Below are positions 1 through 10,195 of a stretch of DNA of 64,000 nt, in pieces (the stretch's first letter is position 1; every line of letters begins with the position of its first letter). A model generated the notes under the pieces. That model did no database searches and was not told where the DNA came from. It saw only the letters and a program-made list of their open reading frames with translations. The stretch covers positions 186,001-250,000 of the forward strand of contig JAGTRK010000002.1 of NCBI GenBank assembly GCA_018261955.1, in the 5' to 3' direction. Made by a program: the position numbers and the translations under genes. The DNA is from Burkholderiaceae bacterium. GTDB lineage: Bacteria; Pseudomonadota; Gammaproteobacteria; Burkholderiales; Burkholderiaceae.

Positions 1-675
1 AAAGTCGAGCAATTGAACCAAGCAATTCTCAATAACGAACGCATGATTTCTGTTGAGCGCGAGCAAGCGTTGCAAGAACAGGCGCGCGCCGCATTTGAAC
101 ACGCGAACAACACCCAAGAGTTAAAAGTATTTTTGATGCGACTACTTGTGACCTTACCTGCTTTGGTGTTGGGTGCTTGGTTGTTTGCGAAAAAACGCCA
201 GTCGCGTTATTGGCCGTTTGTGTGGGGCTTTATCTTTTTTGCACTGATTGCGTTTTTTGTTGAACTCGTCCCCTATCTGCCCAGTTACGGCGGCTATGTG
301 CGCTACATTGTCGGCATTGTTTTGATTTTGGTCGGTGGGCATTATGCCATCACACGCATGCAAACCTATCTGCGTGAAAAACAGACTCAGGAGCAGAAAA
401 TGAGCCAAAGTTCTCAAGCAGAACGGCGCAAAAGTTTTGATAACGAACTGGCTTTGGGACACATCGCTAAGAATGTTTGCCCCAGCTGTGAGCGAGCATT
501 GAGTACCAGTTCGGGTGTGCCCGCGGACTACTGTGTGCATTGCGGTTTGTGTGTGTTTAAAAAATGCACGCAGTGTGGTTCGCGTTGCAGCACCTTTTTT
601 AAATATTGCTCCACATGTGGCAACACCTTGGCAGATGGCGTGAATCAAGCCCATGCGGATAAAATACCGCTGTGA
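1..675 (+). CDS. Zinc-ribbon membrane protein, 5' end cut by the window
   Basis: The reading frame is open from the first base, so the true start probably lies outside the window; the first internal starts are TTG at 13 and ATG at 43, and neither has a good ribosome-binding site. The visible part starts with a Gln/Glu/Ala-rich helical stretch. Two hydrophobic segments follow, then a charged linker, then a Cys-rich C-terminal third with repeated CxxC pairs (CPSC, CVHC, CTQC, CSTC) that should form a double zinc ribbon. This suggests a membrane-anchored protein with a cytoplasmic zinc-ribbon domain. No enzymatic motif is visible and the function is unknown. The stop codon lies about 160 bases before greA, which has its own leader, so the two genes are probably separate units. 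Confidence 0.7.
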   Translation, partial: KVEQLNQAILNNERMISVEREQALQEQARAAFEHANNTQELKVFLMRLLVTLPALVLGAWLFAKKRQSRYWPFVWGFIFFALIAFFVELVPYLPSYGGYVRYIVGIVLILVGGHYAITRMQTYLREKQTQEQKMSQSSQAERRKSFDNELALGHIAKNVCPSCERALSTSSGVPADYCVHCGLCVFKKCTQCGSRCSTFFKYCSTCGNTLADGVNQAHADKIPL

Positions 676-705
676 TGGCTTTGTGGGGGTGTTTTACGCT
701 TAAAA

Positions 706-736
706 TTGCCACATGGCGGCGGCTTATGTGTACAAT
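706..736 (+). promoter_or_regulatory. Possible sigma-70 promoter for greA
   Basis: A TTGCCA hexamer (706-711) and a TACAAT hexamer (731-736) are separated by 19 bases, longer than the optimum of 17. The site lies about 95 bases upstream of greA and just ahead of the leader hairpin. It is assigned by eye only. Confidence 0.35.
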
Positions 737-760
737 GATAAAAGGTTAGTAAAAAACAGC

Positions 761-782
761 CACCGCAGTTGCGACTGCGGTG
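761..782 (+). promoter_or_regulatory. Stem-loop in the greA 5' leader
   Basis: A perfect 9-bp inverted repeat, CACCGCAGT (761-769) and ACTGCGGTG (774-782), closes a 4-base loop. The following bases (ctttactttg) are T-rich but not a clean T-run, so this may be a weak terminator/attenuator or a structured leader ahead of greA. It ends about 50 bases before the start codon. Confidence 0.5.
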
Positions 783-832
783 CTTTACTTTGTATCAGGC
801 ACTCACAACGAGTCCAGCAGTAGGAGAAATAT

Positions 833-1309
833 ATGAGCAAGACCCCTGTTACCAAATTGGGTGAACAATTGTTGCGTGATGAATTGCAACACCTCAAACA
901 CGTTGAGCGTCCCGCCGTGATTACCGCGATTTCAGAAGCGCGCGCGCAAGGCGATTTGTCGGAGAATGCAGACTATGATGCCGCCAAAGAAAAACAAGGT
1001 TTTGTTGAGGGACGTATCATTGAACTCGAAGCAAAACTGGCCAACGCACAGGTGATTGACCCTGCGACACTTGATGCCGATGGGCGCGTGGTATTTGGTG
1101 CAACGGTATTGCTCGAAGATTTAGAAAACAGCAATGAAGTGCGCTATCAAATCGTTGGTGACGATGAAGCCGACATTAAAGTATCAAAAATTTCCATCAG
1201 CTCGCCGATTGCGCGTGCGCTGATTGGTAAGTCTGCGGGCGATGTCGCACAAGTACACGCACCCTCAGGTGTGCGCGAGTACGAAATTGTCGAAGTGCTG
1301 TACATCTGA
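833..1309 (+). CDS. greA: Transcription elongation factor GreA
   Basis: 158 residues, the normal GreA length. GreA rescues backtracked RNA polymerase by stimulating its intrinsic cleavage of the RNA 3' end. The N-terminal coiled coil contains the family signature around residues 38-60 ([19 protein letters not shown]), with the acidic residues at the coiled-coil tip. The C-terminal part ends with the FKBP-like domain ([15 protein letters not shown]). An AGGAG-type ribosome-binding site precedes the ATG. The stop codon overlaps the next start by one base (TGATG), so the downstream membrane protein is probably translationally coupled. Confidence 0.96.
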   Translation: MSKTPVTKLGEQLLRDELQHLKHVERPAVITAISEARAQGDLSENADYDAAKEKQGFVEGRIIELEAKLANAQVIDPATLDADGRVVFGATVLLEDLENSNEVRYQIVGDDEADIKVSKISISSPIARALIGKSAGDVAQVHAPSGVREYEIVEVLYI

Positions 1310-1749
1310 TGACTATGTGGTTGCAACGCTTCGCAAAAATCGCCCTGATGTTTTGGGCGATTGTCACGTGGGTGACGGGGTATGTGTTTGCCCCTGTGAT
1401 GTTTGCCAAGTTTGATAAAGTTCAAGCGGGTTTGAATACAGGTGAGTTGCTTCATGCAACCTATGTACTCAGTTTGCTGTGTGTTTTGGTGTTGTTGATA
1501 GATTTTCGGGTGCGTTTCAAACAACGTTTGCTGCATCTGACTGATTTGTGGTTGACCTTGGGCGCATTGTTCATCGTGATTGTTCAGTACGTCGGTATTT
1601 TACCCAAAATGGCCACACTCAAGCAAACCATGCTCAGCAACCCTGCGGATGCCAGCGCATTCATGCAGTGGCATGGCATCTCACAAGTGCTGTACTTAAT
1701 CACCAGCGTCATGCTGGCAGTTTTGGTATGGCATCGCTTGCTCAAATAA
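1309..1749 (+). CDS. DUF4149-type small membrane protein
   Basis: 146 residues with about four predicted transmembrane segments: the N-terminus, LLHATYVLSLLCVLVLL, LWLTLGALFIVIVQYV and the C-terminal LYLITSVMLAVLVW. The size, topology and position directly after greA match the DUF4149 family often found there in betaproteobacteria; that assignment rests on recall. The start overlaps the greA stop (TGATG), which indicates one transcript. No function is known. Confidence 0.75.
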   Translation: MTMWLQRFAKIALMFWAIVTWVTGYVFAPVMFAKFDKVQAGLNTGELLHATYVLSLLCVLVLLIDFRVRFKQRLLHLTDLWLTLGALFIVIVQYVGILPKMATLKQTMLSNPADASAFMQWHGISQVLYLITSVMLAVLVWHRLLK

Positions 1750-1764
1750 TGTTGGGAATGATTT

Positions 1765-2094
1765 GTGAATACGGTTTTATTGTTGGTGGCTTCGAATATT
1801 TTTATGACCTTCGCGTGGTATGGTCATCTTAAAGACACGCATACACCGCTTTGGCAAGCGATATTGCTCAGTTGGGGCATCGCTTTTTTTGAGTATTGTT
1901 TGATGGTGCCTGCCAATCGCATGGGTTTTACCCATGGTATGAATGGTTTTCAACTAAAAATCACTCAAGAAGTGGTCACTTTGGTGGTGTTTACCATATT
2001 TGCCATACTGTATTTGAAAGAGCCATTGCATCTTAAATACATGCTGAGTTTTGCTTTCGTGATTGCGGCGGTTGCAGCTGCTTTTTGGAAGTGA
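1765..2094 (+). CDS. DUF486/DMT-family small membrane protein
   Basis: 109 residues with four hydrophobic segments, resembling the DUF486 branch of the drug/metabolite transporter superfamily (FMTFAWYGHLK near the N-terminus, EVVTLVVFTIFAILYLKE in the third helix). Translation appears to begin at GTG, 15 bases after the preceding stop, with a GGGA motif just upstream. It probably ends the greA transcript. Proteins this short in the superfamily usually work as dimers. No substrate can be inferred. Confidence 0.75.
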   Translation: MNTVLLLVASNIFMTFAWYGHLKDTHTPLWQAILLSWGIAFFEYCLMVPANRMGFTHGMNGFQLKITQEVVTLVVFTIFAILYLKEPLHLKYMLSFAFVIAAVAAAFWK

Positions 2095-2120
2095 TTGTTC
2101 AACCGCTTGAGTAATGAATA

Positions 2121-3191
2121 CTACAGCAAGCGTGGTTCTTCTTCGGGTGGACTGACCCCAAAATGCTGATAAGTCATGGCACTGGCGATGCGCCCGCGCG
2201 GTGTGCGTTGCAAATAACCTTGTTGAATCAAATATGGTTCAATGATGTCTTCGATGGTGTCTTTGGCTTCGCCTATCGAGGCCGCCAAATTATCCAAACC
2301 GACAGGACCGCCGTTGAAACGATACAAAATCGCTTCGAGTAATTTTTTGTCCATCACATCCAAACCCGCCGAATCGACATCCAGCATTTTCAGTGCGGCA
2401 TCGGCGGTTTTTTGGGTAATTACACCGTTGGACTTGACCTGCGCATAATCACGTACGCGGCGTAGCAAACGGTTGGCAATGCGTGGTGTGCCACGCGATC
2501 GCCGCGCGATTTCAGATGCGCCGTGCTCATCAATCTCACAGTTGAGCAAACCTGCTGAGCGTTTAACGATGTGCGTGAGTTCGGCAATGGTGTAAAACTC
2601 CAAACGCCCGACAATGCCAAAACGATCACGCAAGGGATTGGTCAACATGCCCGCGCGCGTGGTCGCACCGATGAGGGTGAATGGTTTTAAATCCAACTTG
2701 ACCGAACGCGCGGCAGGCCCCTCGCCAATCATAATATCAATTTGGTAGTCTTCCAAAGCAGGATAAAGAATTTCCTCCACCACGGGCGAGAGGCGGTGGA
2801 TTTCGTCAATGAACAATACGTCATTGGTTTCAAGATTGGTCAGCAATGCCGCTAAATCGCCCGCGCGTTCCAACACAGGCCCTGAAGTTTGACGTAGGTT
2901 CACGCCCATTTCCCGTGCAATGATGTGCGCCAACGTAGTTTTGCCCAATCCAGGGGGGCCAAACAATAAGGTATGGTCGAGGGCTTCTTTGCGTGTGCGC
3001 GCCGCACCGATAAAAATATCCAGTTGCTCGCGGATTTTGATTTGCCCAACATAATCATTCAATAATTTTGGACGCAAGGCGCGCTCGGACTGCTCCTCCA
3101 CGGCGGAGAGTGGTTCGGCCTCAATCAAACGTTCTTGTGAATGCTTGTTTGGCAAGTGTTCGGAAAAATCATCGGTGACTATGGTGCTCAT
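2121..3191 (-). CDS. ruvB: Holliday junction branch-migration helicase RuvB
   Basis: 356 residues. RuvB is the AAA+ motor that forms hexameric rings on Holliday junction arms and drives branch migration together with RuvA. The Walker A motif is GPPGLGKTT, the Walker B/DEIH box is LFIDEIHRL, sensor 1 is GATTRAG, and the C-terminal winged-helix domain ends with RTPRGRIA. It lies 20 bases downstream of ruvA on the same strand, so the two form an operon. ruvC is not adjacent in this window. Confidence 0.97.
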   Translation of the reverse strand: MSTIVTDDFSEHLPNKHSQERLIEAEPLSAVEEQSERALRPKLLNDYVGQIKIREQLDIFIGAARTRKEALDHTLLFGPPGLGKTTLAHIIAREMGVNLRQTSGPVLERAGDLAALLTNLETNDVLFIDEIHRLSPVVEEILYPALEDYQIDIMIGEGPAARSVKLDLKPFTLIGATTRAGMLTNPLRDRFGIVGRLEFYTIAELTHIVKRSAGLLNCEIDEHGASEIARRSRGTPRIANRLLRRVRDYAQVKSNGVITQKTADAALKMLDVDSAGLDVMDKKLLEAILYRFNGGPVGLDNLAASIGEAKDTIEDIIEPYLIQQGYLQRTPRGRIASAMTYQHFGVSPPEEEPRLL

Positions 3192-3211
3192 GGTGTACTC
3201 GCGCAGATTTT

Positions 3212-3799
3212 TTACTTAGATAATTGTTGTAGTGCCCAGCGTATGCCTTCATTGACATCCAAATCACTGGGAAAACTTTTCATAACGGTGTTGACCTCTT
3301 TGTCACCATAGCCCAACGCGACCAAAGCTGCGCCCACATCTGCACGTACAGGATATTCACTTGTGTTCGCGCTGGCTTTGTAATCGAAATTTAGGTTTGC
3401 AACTTTGTCCTTGAGTTCAAGCACCAGCCGTTCGGCAGTTTTTTTGCCAATTCCAGGGATACTGGTTAAGCGCGAGACGTCTTGTTGGGCAATCGCTTGT
3501 TGCAAATCATCCGAGGATAGACCCGACAGAATGCCCAAAGCGGTGCGTGCGCCGATGCCCGTGATTTTAATCAATTGACGAAAACTCGCGCGCTCGGACG
3601 CGCTGGCAAAGCCATACAATACATGCGCATCCTCGCGAATCGCCAAATGTAAATACAGGCTGACCGCTTGCCCGACCTCGGGGAGTGTATATAATGTGCT
3701 CATGGGCACATCAATTTCGTATGCCAATCCCGACGCGGTATCGACCACGATTTGCGGTGGTTTTTTTTCGAGCAGCGTGCCTGTGATGCGTGCGAGCAT
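3212..3799 (-). CDS. ruvA: Holliday junction DNA-binding protein RuvA
   Basis: 195 residues, the family length. RuvA tetramers hold the four-way junction and load RuvB. The N-terminal OB-fold begins [12 protein letters not shown]. Two helix-hairpin-helix motifs follow ([13 protein letters not shown] and [15 protein letters not shown]), and the C-terminal UBA-like domain that contacts RuvB contains the [12 protein letters not shown] sequence. An AGGA ribosome-binding site lies upstream of the ATG. It is the first gene of the ruvAB unit. Confidence 0.97.
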   Translation of the reverse strand: MLARITGTLLEKKPPQIVVDTASGLAYEIDVPMSTLYTLPEVGQAVSLYLHLAIREDAHVLYGFASASERASFRQLIKITGIGARTALGILSGLSSDDLQQAIAQQDVSRLTSIPGIGKKTAERLVLELKDKVANLNFDYKASANTSEYPVRADVGAALVALGYGDKEVNTVMKSFPSDLDVNEGIRWALQQLSK

Positions 3800-3825
3800 G
3801 GGTGTCCTGTGTGTTTTTGTATGTT

Positions 3826-3916
3826 GTCATTGCGAACGTAGTAAAGCAATCCATACAACCTTATTTAATTGAATATAGGATGGATTGCCGCACCGATAAA
3901 ACTGGCTCGCAATGAC
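3826..3916. repeat. Dispersed palindromic element, copy 1
   Basis: The outer arms GTCATTGCGA (3826-3835) and TCGCAATGAC (3907-3916) are perfect reverse complements. Inner arms GCAATCCAT and ATGGATTGC lie within them. The element sits between divergent ruvA and the HExxH membrane protein. Similar elements occur near 44470-44551 and 56715-56808. Confidence 0.85.
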
Positions 3917-3964
3917 GCACGAGATATCTCTGCCAATTATCGCACATCCAAAGTCATCGTTTGA

Positions 3965-4399
3965 ATGAAACCTGTGAATAAAATTTTTGTGTTTTTAGGC
4001 GTTGTGTGGGCATTGCCGATTTCTGTGCTGGCTTTTGCGCTGGCACTGTTGTTGCGTCCAACAGGGACGCGCTGGGCTGTGCTGCGCTATGGCCATATGC
4101 CCGCCGTAGTGGTATGGGGCGGTTGGTTGTCTCCTATCTTGTCTCATTTGCCTTTGGGTTCTGTGTCAGGCATGACTTTGGGTCATGTGGTTTGGCTCAA
4201 TCAAATTTGGTCGGTGCGCCCCATTGGTGCGCATGAATTCGCGCATGTCCGTCAATATGCGTTGTGGGGAGTGTTTTTTTTACCCGCGTACTTTTTAGAA
4301 AGCGCGTGGCAATGGTTGTGCGGACGACATTATTATTGGGACAATCGGTTTGAGGTCGCTGCGTACCGCTGTGGGCGCGAACGATTTTGTCGGCGTTGA
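3965..4399 (+). CDS. Small membrane protein with an HExxHxxQ metallopeptidase-like motif
   Basis: 144 residues. A hydrophobic N-terminal segment (residues 7-30) is followed by two weaker hydrophobic stretches and then HEFAHVRQY (residues 90-98), an HExxHxxQ zinc-protease signature. A second short hydrophobic segment follows, and then DNRFEVAAY, whose Glu at about residue 130 could be the third zinc ligand. The HExxHxxQ...E arrangement resembles small membrane-associated zincins. It is divergent from ruvA and separated from it by a palindromic repeat. The specific family and substrate are not known to me. Confidence 0.6.
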   Translation: MKPVNKIFVFLGVVWALPISVLAFALALLLRPTGTRWAVLRYGHMPAVVVWGGWLSPILSHLPLGSVSGMTLGHVVWLNQIWSVRPIGAHEFAHVRQYALWGVFFLPAYFLESAWQWLCGRHYYWDNRFEVAAYRCGRERFCRR

Positions 4400-4744
4400 T
4401 GTGGTTTTTATGCGGTTTTATTCAGTTTAATGGTGATTTTTGGCGAAGAACTTGACCGCATCAGCGAATTTCAGTATCGTTGTGAGTTCATGCGTATGGG
4501 ATGGCTTTATCCGAGTGATTTAAATACGCATTCTTGTTTGCGGGTGGGCGACACAATCGCTTTATTCGCATCCATTCATTCTCAAAGCACCTCGCACGTT
4601 GGGTGTGTGTTGGATGGATGCTGGGGTGGTAAACGGTGACTGGCTTTGTTTTATTTGCGAAGCATGCACATAAGTTTAGCAACAAAGCATCAATCGCACA
4701 TATTCGTGTGACGAGGCTCGAATTTGACCTTGAAAGGGATTCTC
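4400..4744. other. Gene-poor stretch upstream of ilvI
   Basis: About 345 bases without a convincing gene. A 69-codon frame at 4430-4639 has no recognisable domain and no good ribosome-binding site. I looked for a branched-chain amino acid leader peptide with a terminator, as expected for an attenuated ilv operon, and found none. The only short frame near the end (from ATG 4669) has few Ile, Leu or Val codons. Confidence 0.4.
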
Positions 4745-6520
4745 ATGTCAATCGAACTAACAGGTTCAGAAATTTTAGTACAGTGTTTGCAAGCAGAGGG
4801 CGTTAAGCATATTTTTGGCTACCCCGGCGGTTCTGTCTTGTATATCTATGATGCACTGCATCAACAATCAGGAATTGAACATATTTTGGTGCGCCACGAG
4901 CAGGCTGCTGTTCATGCGGCGGATGCCTATTCGCGCTCATCGAGCAATGGCGAAATCGGTGTGGCACTGGTGACCAGCGGTCCGGGTTTGACCAATGCGG
5001 TTACAGGGATTGCCACCGCTTATTATGATTCGATTCCAATGGTGGTGATTTCAGGTCAAGTGCCCACAGCACTGATTGGCCAAGACGCGTTCCAAGAATG
5101 CGATGCCGTCGGTGTGACGCGCCCGATTGTCAAACACAATTTTTTAGTCAAAGACGTGCGTCAGTTGGCTGTGACCATTAAAAAGGCATTTCATATCGCC
5201 AAAACAGGTCGCCCTGGTCCCGTTTTGATTGACATCCCCAAAGATATTTCTAATAACAAATGCAAATTCGATGGCTATCCTGAGTCGGTCGAGATGCGCT
5301 CGTACAACCCGGTGGTCAAAGGTCACAGCGGACAAATCAAAAAAGCCTTGATGATGTTGATGAACGCCGAACGTCCAGTGATTTACGCGGGCGGTGGCGT
5401 GATTTTGTCAGATGCAGCGCCGCAATTGAATCAACTGGTCGATACACTGGGGATGCCCTGTGTGAATACCTTGATGGGCTTGGGCGGTTATCGTGCGTCA
5501 TCGAATTTGTACCTTGGTATGCCGGGGATGCACGGCAATTACGAATCGAACATGGCGATGCAACACGCCGATGTGATTATCAGTGTCGGTGCGCGTTTTG
5601 ACGATCGCGTGGTCGGCAATGTCAAACATTTCTCACAAGTGTCGCGCAAAATCATCCACATTGATGTGGATCCTTCTTCGATTTCCAAACGCGTGCGCGC
5701 CGATGTGCCGATTGTGGGCGATGTCAAAGACGTTTTGAGCGACATGCTCACGCAATTGACTGAGATGAACGCCATTTCGACCCAAGGTCGTCCTGCTGCG
5801 CGCATCGAAAAATGGTGGAAACAGATTAACGAATGGCGTGAAGTCGATAGTTTGAAATATGACCGTGACAGCCAATTGGTCAAACCACAAAAAGTCATCG
5901 AAACCCTGCACCGTTTGACAGGCGGCGATGCGTTTATTACCTCGGATGTGGGGCAGCATCAAATGTTTGCCGCGCAATACTATCCATTTGAAAAGCCACG
6001 TCGCTGGATTAACTCAGGTGGTTTGGGCACGATGGGTGTAGGCATTCCGTATGCGATGGGCGTGAAAAAACTCCATCCCGAGGCCGATGTCTGCTGCATC
6101 ACGGGCGAAGGCTCGGTGCAGATGTGTATTCAAGAACTCTCGACCTGTAAAGAATACAATCTGCCGATTAAAATTTTCAGTTTGAACAACGGTTACCTCG
6201 GTATGGTGCGCCAGTGGCAAGAATTGATTTACGATGAACGTTACTCACAGACCTACTTTAATGCTTTGCCTGACTTTGTTAAACTCGCCGAGGCCTATGG
6301 TCACGTCGGTATGCGCATTGAGCGCGATGCAGATGTGGAAGGCGCGTTGAAAGAGGCTTTGGCGTTGAAAGACCGTTTGGTATTTATTGATTTTCAAGTG
6401 GATCAATCTGAAAACGTGTTCCCGATGGTACAGGCGGGTAAAGGCATGTCGGAAATGCTTTTGCGCCCACCACCAGAAGTGCTTCAGTCCGCTGGCCCCC
6501 ATTTGAAACGAGGAGAATAA
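4745..6520 (+). CDS. ilvI: Acetolactate synthase, large (catalytic) subunit
   Basis: 591 residues from the ATG at 4745, which follows a GAAAGGGA ribosome-binding site; a TTG seven codons upstream is less likely. The enzyme condenses two pyruvates, or pyruvate and 2-oxobutyrate, using ThDP, Mg and FAD, in the first common step of Val/Leu/Ile synthesis. The N-terminal ThDP pyrimidine domain carries the catalytic Glu (RHEQAAVHAADAY). The central FAD-binding domain is followed by the C-terminal pyrophosphate domain with GEGSVQM...NNGYLGMVRQ, where the usual GDG is GEG. The small subunit follows after one base. Confidence 0.96.
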   Translation: MSIELTGSEILVQCLQAEGVKHIFGYPGGSVLYIYDALHQQSGIEHILVRHEQAAVHAADAYSRSSSNGEIGVALVTSGPGLTNAVTGIATAYYDSIPMVVISGQVPTALIGQDAFQECDAVGVTRPIVKHNFLVKDVRQLAVTIKKAFHIAKTGRPGPVLIDIPKDISNNKCKFDGYPESVEMRSYNPVVKGHSGQIKKALMMLMNAERPVIYAGGGVILSDAAPQLNQLVDTLGMPCVNTLMGLGGYRASSNLYLGMPGMHGNYESNMAMQHADVIISVGARFDDRVVGNVKHFSQVSRKIIHIDVDPSSISKRVRADVPIVGDVKDVLSDMLTQLTEMNAISTQGRPAARIEKWWKQINEWREVDSLKYDRDSQLVKPQKVIETLHRLTGGDAFITSDVGQHQMFAAQYYPFEKPRRWINSGGLGTMGVGIPYAMGVKKLHPEADVCCITGEGSVQMCIQELSTCKEYNLPIKIFSLNNGYLGMVRQWQELIYDERYSQTYFNALPDFVKLAEAYGHVGMRIERDADVEGALKEALALKDRLVFIDFQVDQSENVFPMVQAGKGMSEMLLRPPPEVLQSAGPHLKRGE

Positions 6521-6521
6521 T

Positions 6522-8124
<1,603 letters not shown>

Positions 8125-8167
8125 GGTGTTTTGATAGTTTGGTGGTTTGATGGTGGTACAAAAAAGC

Positions 8168-8198
8168 AGGGGCAAAATGATTTTGCCCCTACTTTTTT
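8168..8198 (+). terminator. Terminator of ilvC formed by a REP-like palindrome
   Basis: Arms AGGGGCAAAAT (8168-8178) and ATTTTGCCCCT (8180-8190) pair perfectly around one base and are followed by ACTTTTTT. The hairpin with its T-run suits a rho-independent terminator. The CTAC at its 3' edge is the complement of GTAG, the tetranucleotide typical of REP elements, and the GTAGGGGC head is shared with the palindromes at 60239 and 60578. Confidence 0.7.
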
Positions 8199-8204
8199 AT
8201 GAGT

Positions 8205-8222
8205 AGGTCATTGCGGGTCAAG
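8205..8222. repeat. Partial dispersed repeat (GTCATTGCGGGTCAAGCC)
   Basis: This 18-base fragment matches the left end of the element near 54724, where the related form is GTCATTGCGGGCTTGACC. No matching right arm lies nearby, so it seems truncated. Confidence 0.4.
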
Positions 8223-8282
8223 CCTACTGCCGTCCCATAAATATTTCACCTCAAAAAGATGATGAAATAGAAATTGAGTACT

Positions 8283-8396
8283 CCGTCATTCCCGCATGAT
8301 TTCAGCGGGAATCCAGTTGTTACCTAATATTAATGGCTTTTAAAAGCGAGTTAGAGTGTTGTGTGGATACCCGCTTAAAACATGCGGGTATGACGG
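8283..8396. repeat. 114-bp MITE-like element with 16-bp terminal inverted repeats
   Basis: The ends are CCGTCATTCCCGCATG (8283-8298) and CATGCGGGTATGACGG (8381-8396), reverse complements at 15 of 16 positions. A second short inverted repeat (CCCGC...GCGGG) follows the left end. The interior has no open reading frame. It lies in the 493-base gap between ilvC and the SIMPL gene. Confidence 0.65.
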
Positions 8397-8492
8397 CGCG
8401 GGGGTTTTAAGTGTAGTCATTATGTTCAACAAAAACCACTATCATGGCTCAATTTGCCGTTTTTGATTGAAAATAGTAGCAGCGCGAAACAT

Positions 8493-8545
8493 CGTCATTG
8501 TTCGAAAAAAATGTGGGACAGCAGTGGGTCAAGCCAGCAATGACG
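8493..8545. repeat. Short palindromic repeat (CGTCATTG...CAATGACG)
   Basis: Arms CGTCATTG (8493-8500) and CAATGACG (8538-8545) flank 37 bases that include GGGTCAAGCC, also found in the fragment at 8205. It belongs to the family with CGTCATTG ends. It overlaps a longer but unlikely N-terminal extension of the next gene, which supports the internal start at 8618. Confidence 0.5.
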
Positions 8546-8617
8546 AAGCAATCAAGTAAACGAAAACCCACCAAAAGCATTACAATTGACTCAACCAACA
8601 CACACAAAGGAGTTCAC

Positions 8618-9355
8618 ATGGCATTCAAGCATACCTTCATTGTTGGCGCATTGTTCGGCATCGCCACATTCACAGCGCAAGCAGAAACCGTCAGCATCAA
8701 TCAAAATGGTTCACTCGTAGAAATGTGCGCCAGTGCAGAAAAACAAGTGGCACATGACACTGCGGTGATGAATATCGAAATGGTGGCGACCGAGCGCGAT
8801 AAGGTGCAAGCCGCAGACAAAGTCAATGCCACGATGGCACAAGCGGTGCGCATGATTAAGCAGAAATACCCAACGGTGTTGTTTGAGAATGCCAACTACA
8901 ACACCTACCAAGAACGTGATGAAGACGGTCAGCCGATTAAAAAATGGACAGTTCGACAATCTTACACCTTAACCAGCAAAAAAATCACTGACATCACCGA
9001 GATTGCTGCGCAACTGCAAGGCATGGGCATCCAAGTCGGTAGTATGAGCACCTATTTGTCGCCTGAGGGTCGCCGTCTTGCAGCACAACAATTGGACGAT
9101 ATGGCGTTTGCTGATGTCAAAGCACGCATCGCTTCGGTCGCTAAAGCCTTTGGTCAACCTGTTTCTGCGTGGCGTGTGGCGCATATGAACACCATGCCCA
9201 ACAACCCATGCAATGGCTACTCAGGGCGTATGTACGCCGCACCCGTAGCGATGATGAAAGCGGAAATGGCGAATGATACTGTGGCTCAACCTGAATTGGT
9301 TGAAGGACGTGAGTCCATGGCGGTGAATTTTTATATTGCCGTGCGTGCAAAATAA
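8618..9355 (+). CDS. SIMPL-domain (DUF541) periplasmic protein
   Basis: 245 residues from the ATG at 8618, which has an AAAGGAG ribosome-binding site. An N-terminal signal peptide (MAFKHTFIVGALFGIATFTAQA) targets it to the periplasm. The remainder is a single SIMPL/DUF541-type domain, seen in stretches such as ASAEKQVAHDTAVMNIEMVATERDK and the VNATMAQAV helix. Family members include E. coli YggE, linked to oxidative stress, but the biochemical role is unclear. It is monocistronic, with repeats upstream and a shared terminator downstream. Confidence 0.75.
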   Translation: MAFKHTFIVGALFGIATFTAQAETVSINQNGSLVEMCASAEKQVAHDTAVMNIEMVATERDKVQAADKVNATMAQAVRMIKQKYPTVLFENANYNTYQERDEDGQPIKKWTVRQSYTLTSKKITDITEIAAQLQGMGIQVGSMSTYLSPEGRRLAAQQLDDMAFADVKARIASVAKAFGQPVSAWRVAHMNTMPNNPCNGYSGRMYAAPVAMMKAEMANDTVAQPELVEGRESMAVNFYIAVRAK

Positions 9356-9377
9356 AACGGTGATTGATTCAATTCAT

Positions 9378-9407
9378 AAAAAAGTGAATGCGAATACTCG
9401 CTTTTTT
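9378..9407. terminator. Bidirectional terminator between the SIMPL gene and lolA
   Basis: AAAAAAGTGA (9378-9387) pairs with TCGCTTTTTT (9398-9407) with one G-T wobble. The stem has an A-run on one side and a T-run on the other, so it can end transcripts arriving from both convergent genes. Confidence 0.7.
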
Positions 9408-9424
9408 ATACTGATTAAGCAGTC

Positions 9425-10057
9425 TCATTTAGAAGTGCGCGTGCCTGCGGGTGGGGTAAAAATGAAGGTGTTCGCTGGAACATTGGGGTTTTTCTGAAAA
9501 CCTGAGAAAAATAAAATCGTGGTTTGACCAAAGTTGTCAAACAGCACCACCGCATCAGGTACGCCGTTTTTCATGCCAATGTTCACGCTCTCGAAACTCG
9601 ATTGTCCGCGTGGTTTAGCGTACACCCAGTTGCGTCCATCGCGCTCGCCCGCGTCGGTCAAGGCAAAGTTTTTCGATAAATCACCACTGCCAAACAACAC
9701 TGCGGCGGGCGACGAGCCGATGGCGCTGCCGAGTGAGCGTTTGGTCACTTGTTTCAAATCTTTGTCATAGATGCTGAGGGTTTTGCCATCGCTGACCAAA
9801 ACTTGTTCATAAGGCGATGTGTAGATCCAGCGGAATTTACCGGGGCGAGAAAAAGTGAATGAGCCTGAACTGGACTTGGTGGTTTTGCCTTTGACCTGCT
9901 GGGTGAAGTTGCCCGAAGCGGTTTTAAAATTGCTATTAAAACTTTGTAAATCCTCAATCGCACCCGCCTGCGCGTTGGTCATCAGGCACACCGCGCTCAA
10001 TGCTACGCCAAAACTGGCAACTGTACGAGTGATGTTTGAATATTTGATTGCTTGCAT
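9425..10057 (-). CDS. lolA: Outer-membrane lipoprotein carrier protein LolA
   Basis: 210 residues with a cleavable signal peptide ending near TNAQA (about residue 31). LolA carries lipoproteins released by the LolCDE transporter across the periplasm to LolB. The family pattern is visible in NFTQQVKGKTTKSSSGSFTFSRPGKFRWIYTSPYEQVLVSDGKTLSIYDKDLKQV and in the C-terminal FTPPAGT. An AAGGA ribosome-binding site precedes the ATG. It is needed for the many lipoproteins in this window, including the Slam cargo at 15378. Confidence 0.93.
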   Translation of the reverse strand: MQAIKYSNITRTVASFGVALSAVCLMTNAQAGAIEDLQSFNSNFKTASGNFTQQVKGKTTKSSSGSFTFSRPGKFRWIYTSPYEQVLVSDGKTLSIYDKDLKQVTKRSLGSAIGSSPAAVLFGSGDLSKNFALTDAGERDGRNWVYAKPRGQSSFESVNIGMKNGVPDAVVLFDNFGQTTILFFSGFQKNPNVPANTFIFTPPAGTRTSK

Positions 10058-10195
10058 GAAAATCCTTTCGTTGATGCTCGATAGTGTTCAACGAGCGTGC
10101 GTATTGTAACAAGTCAATGTGCGCATCAGTTGACGGTCAAATCGGCATTTCCCACCAACTTTACAAACTTTACACTTGTGTTCGGTTTGTGGATG

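Noticed and set aside
4430-4639. 69-codon frame upstream of ilvI
   Set aside because: No ribosome-binding site, no recognisable domain and no Ile/Leu/Val-rich stretch; treated as chance.
4669-4716. Short frame that might be an ilv leader peptide
   Set aside because: Only a few Ile, Leu or Val codons, not clustered, and no terminator follows.
8283-8545. CRISPR array
   Set aside because: The repeats differ in sequence and spacing and have no regular repeat-spacer pattern; no cas gene is in the window.
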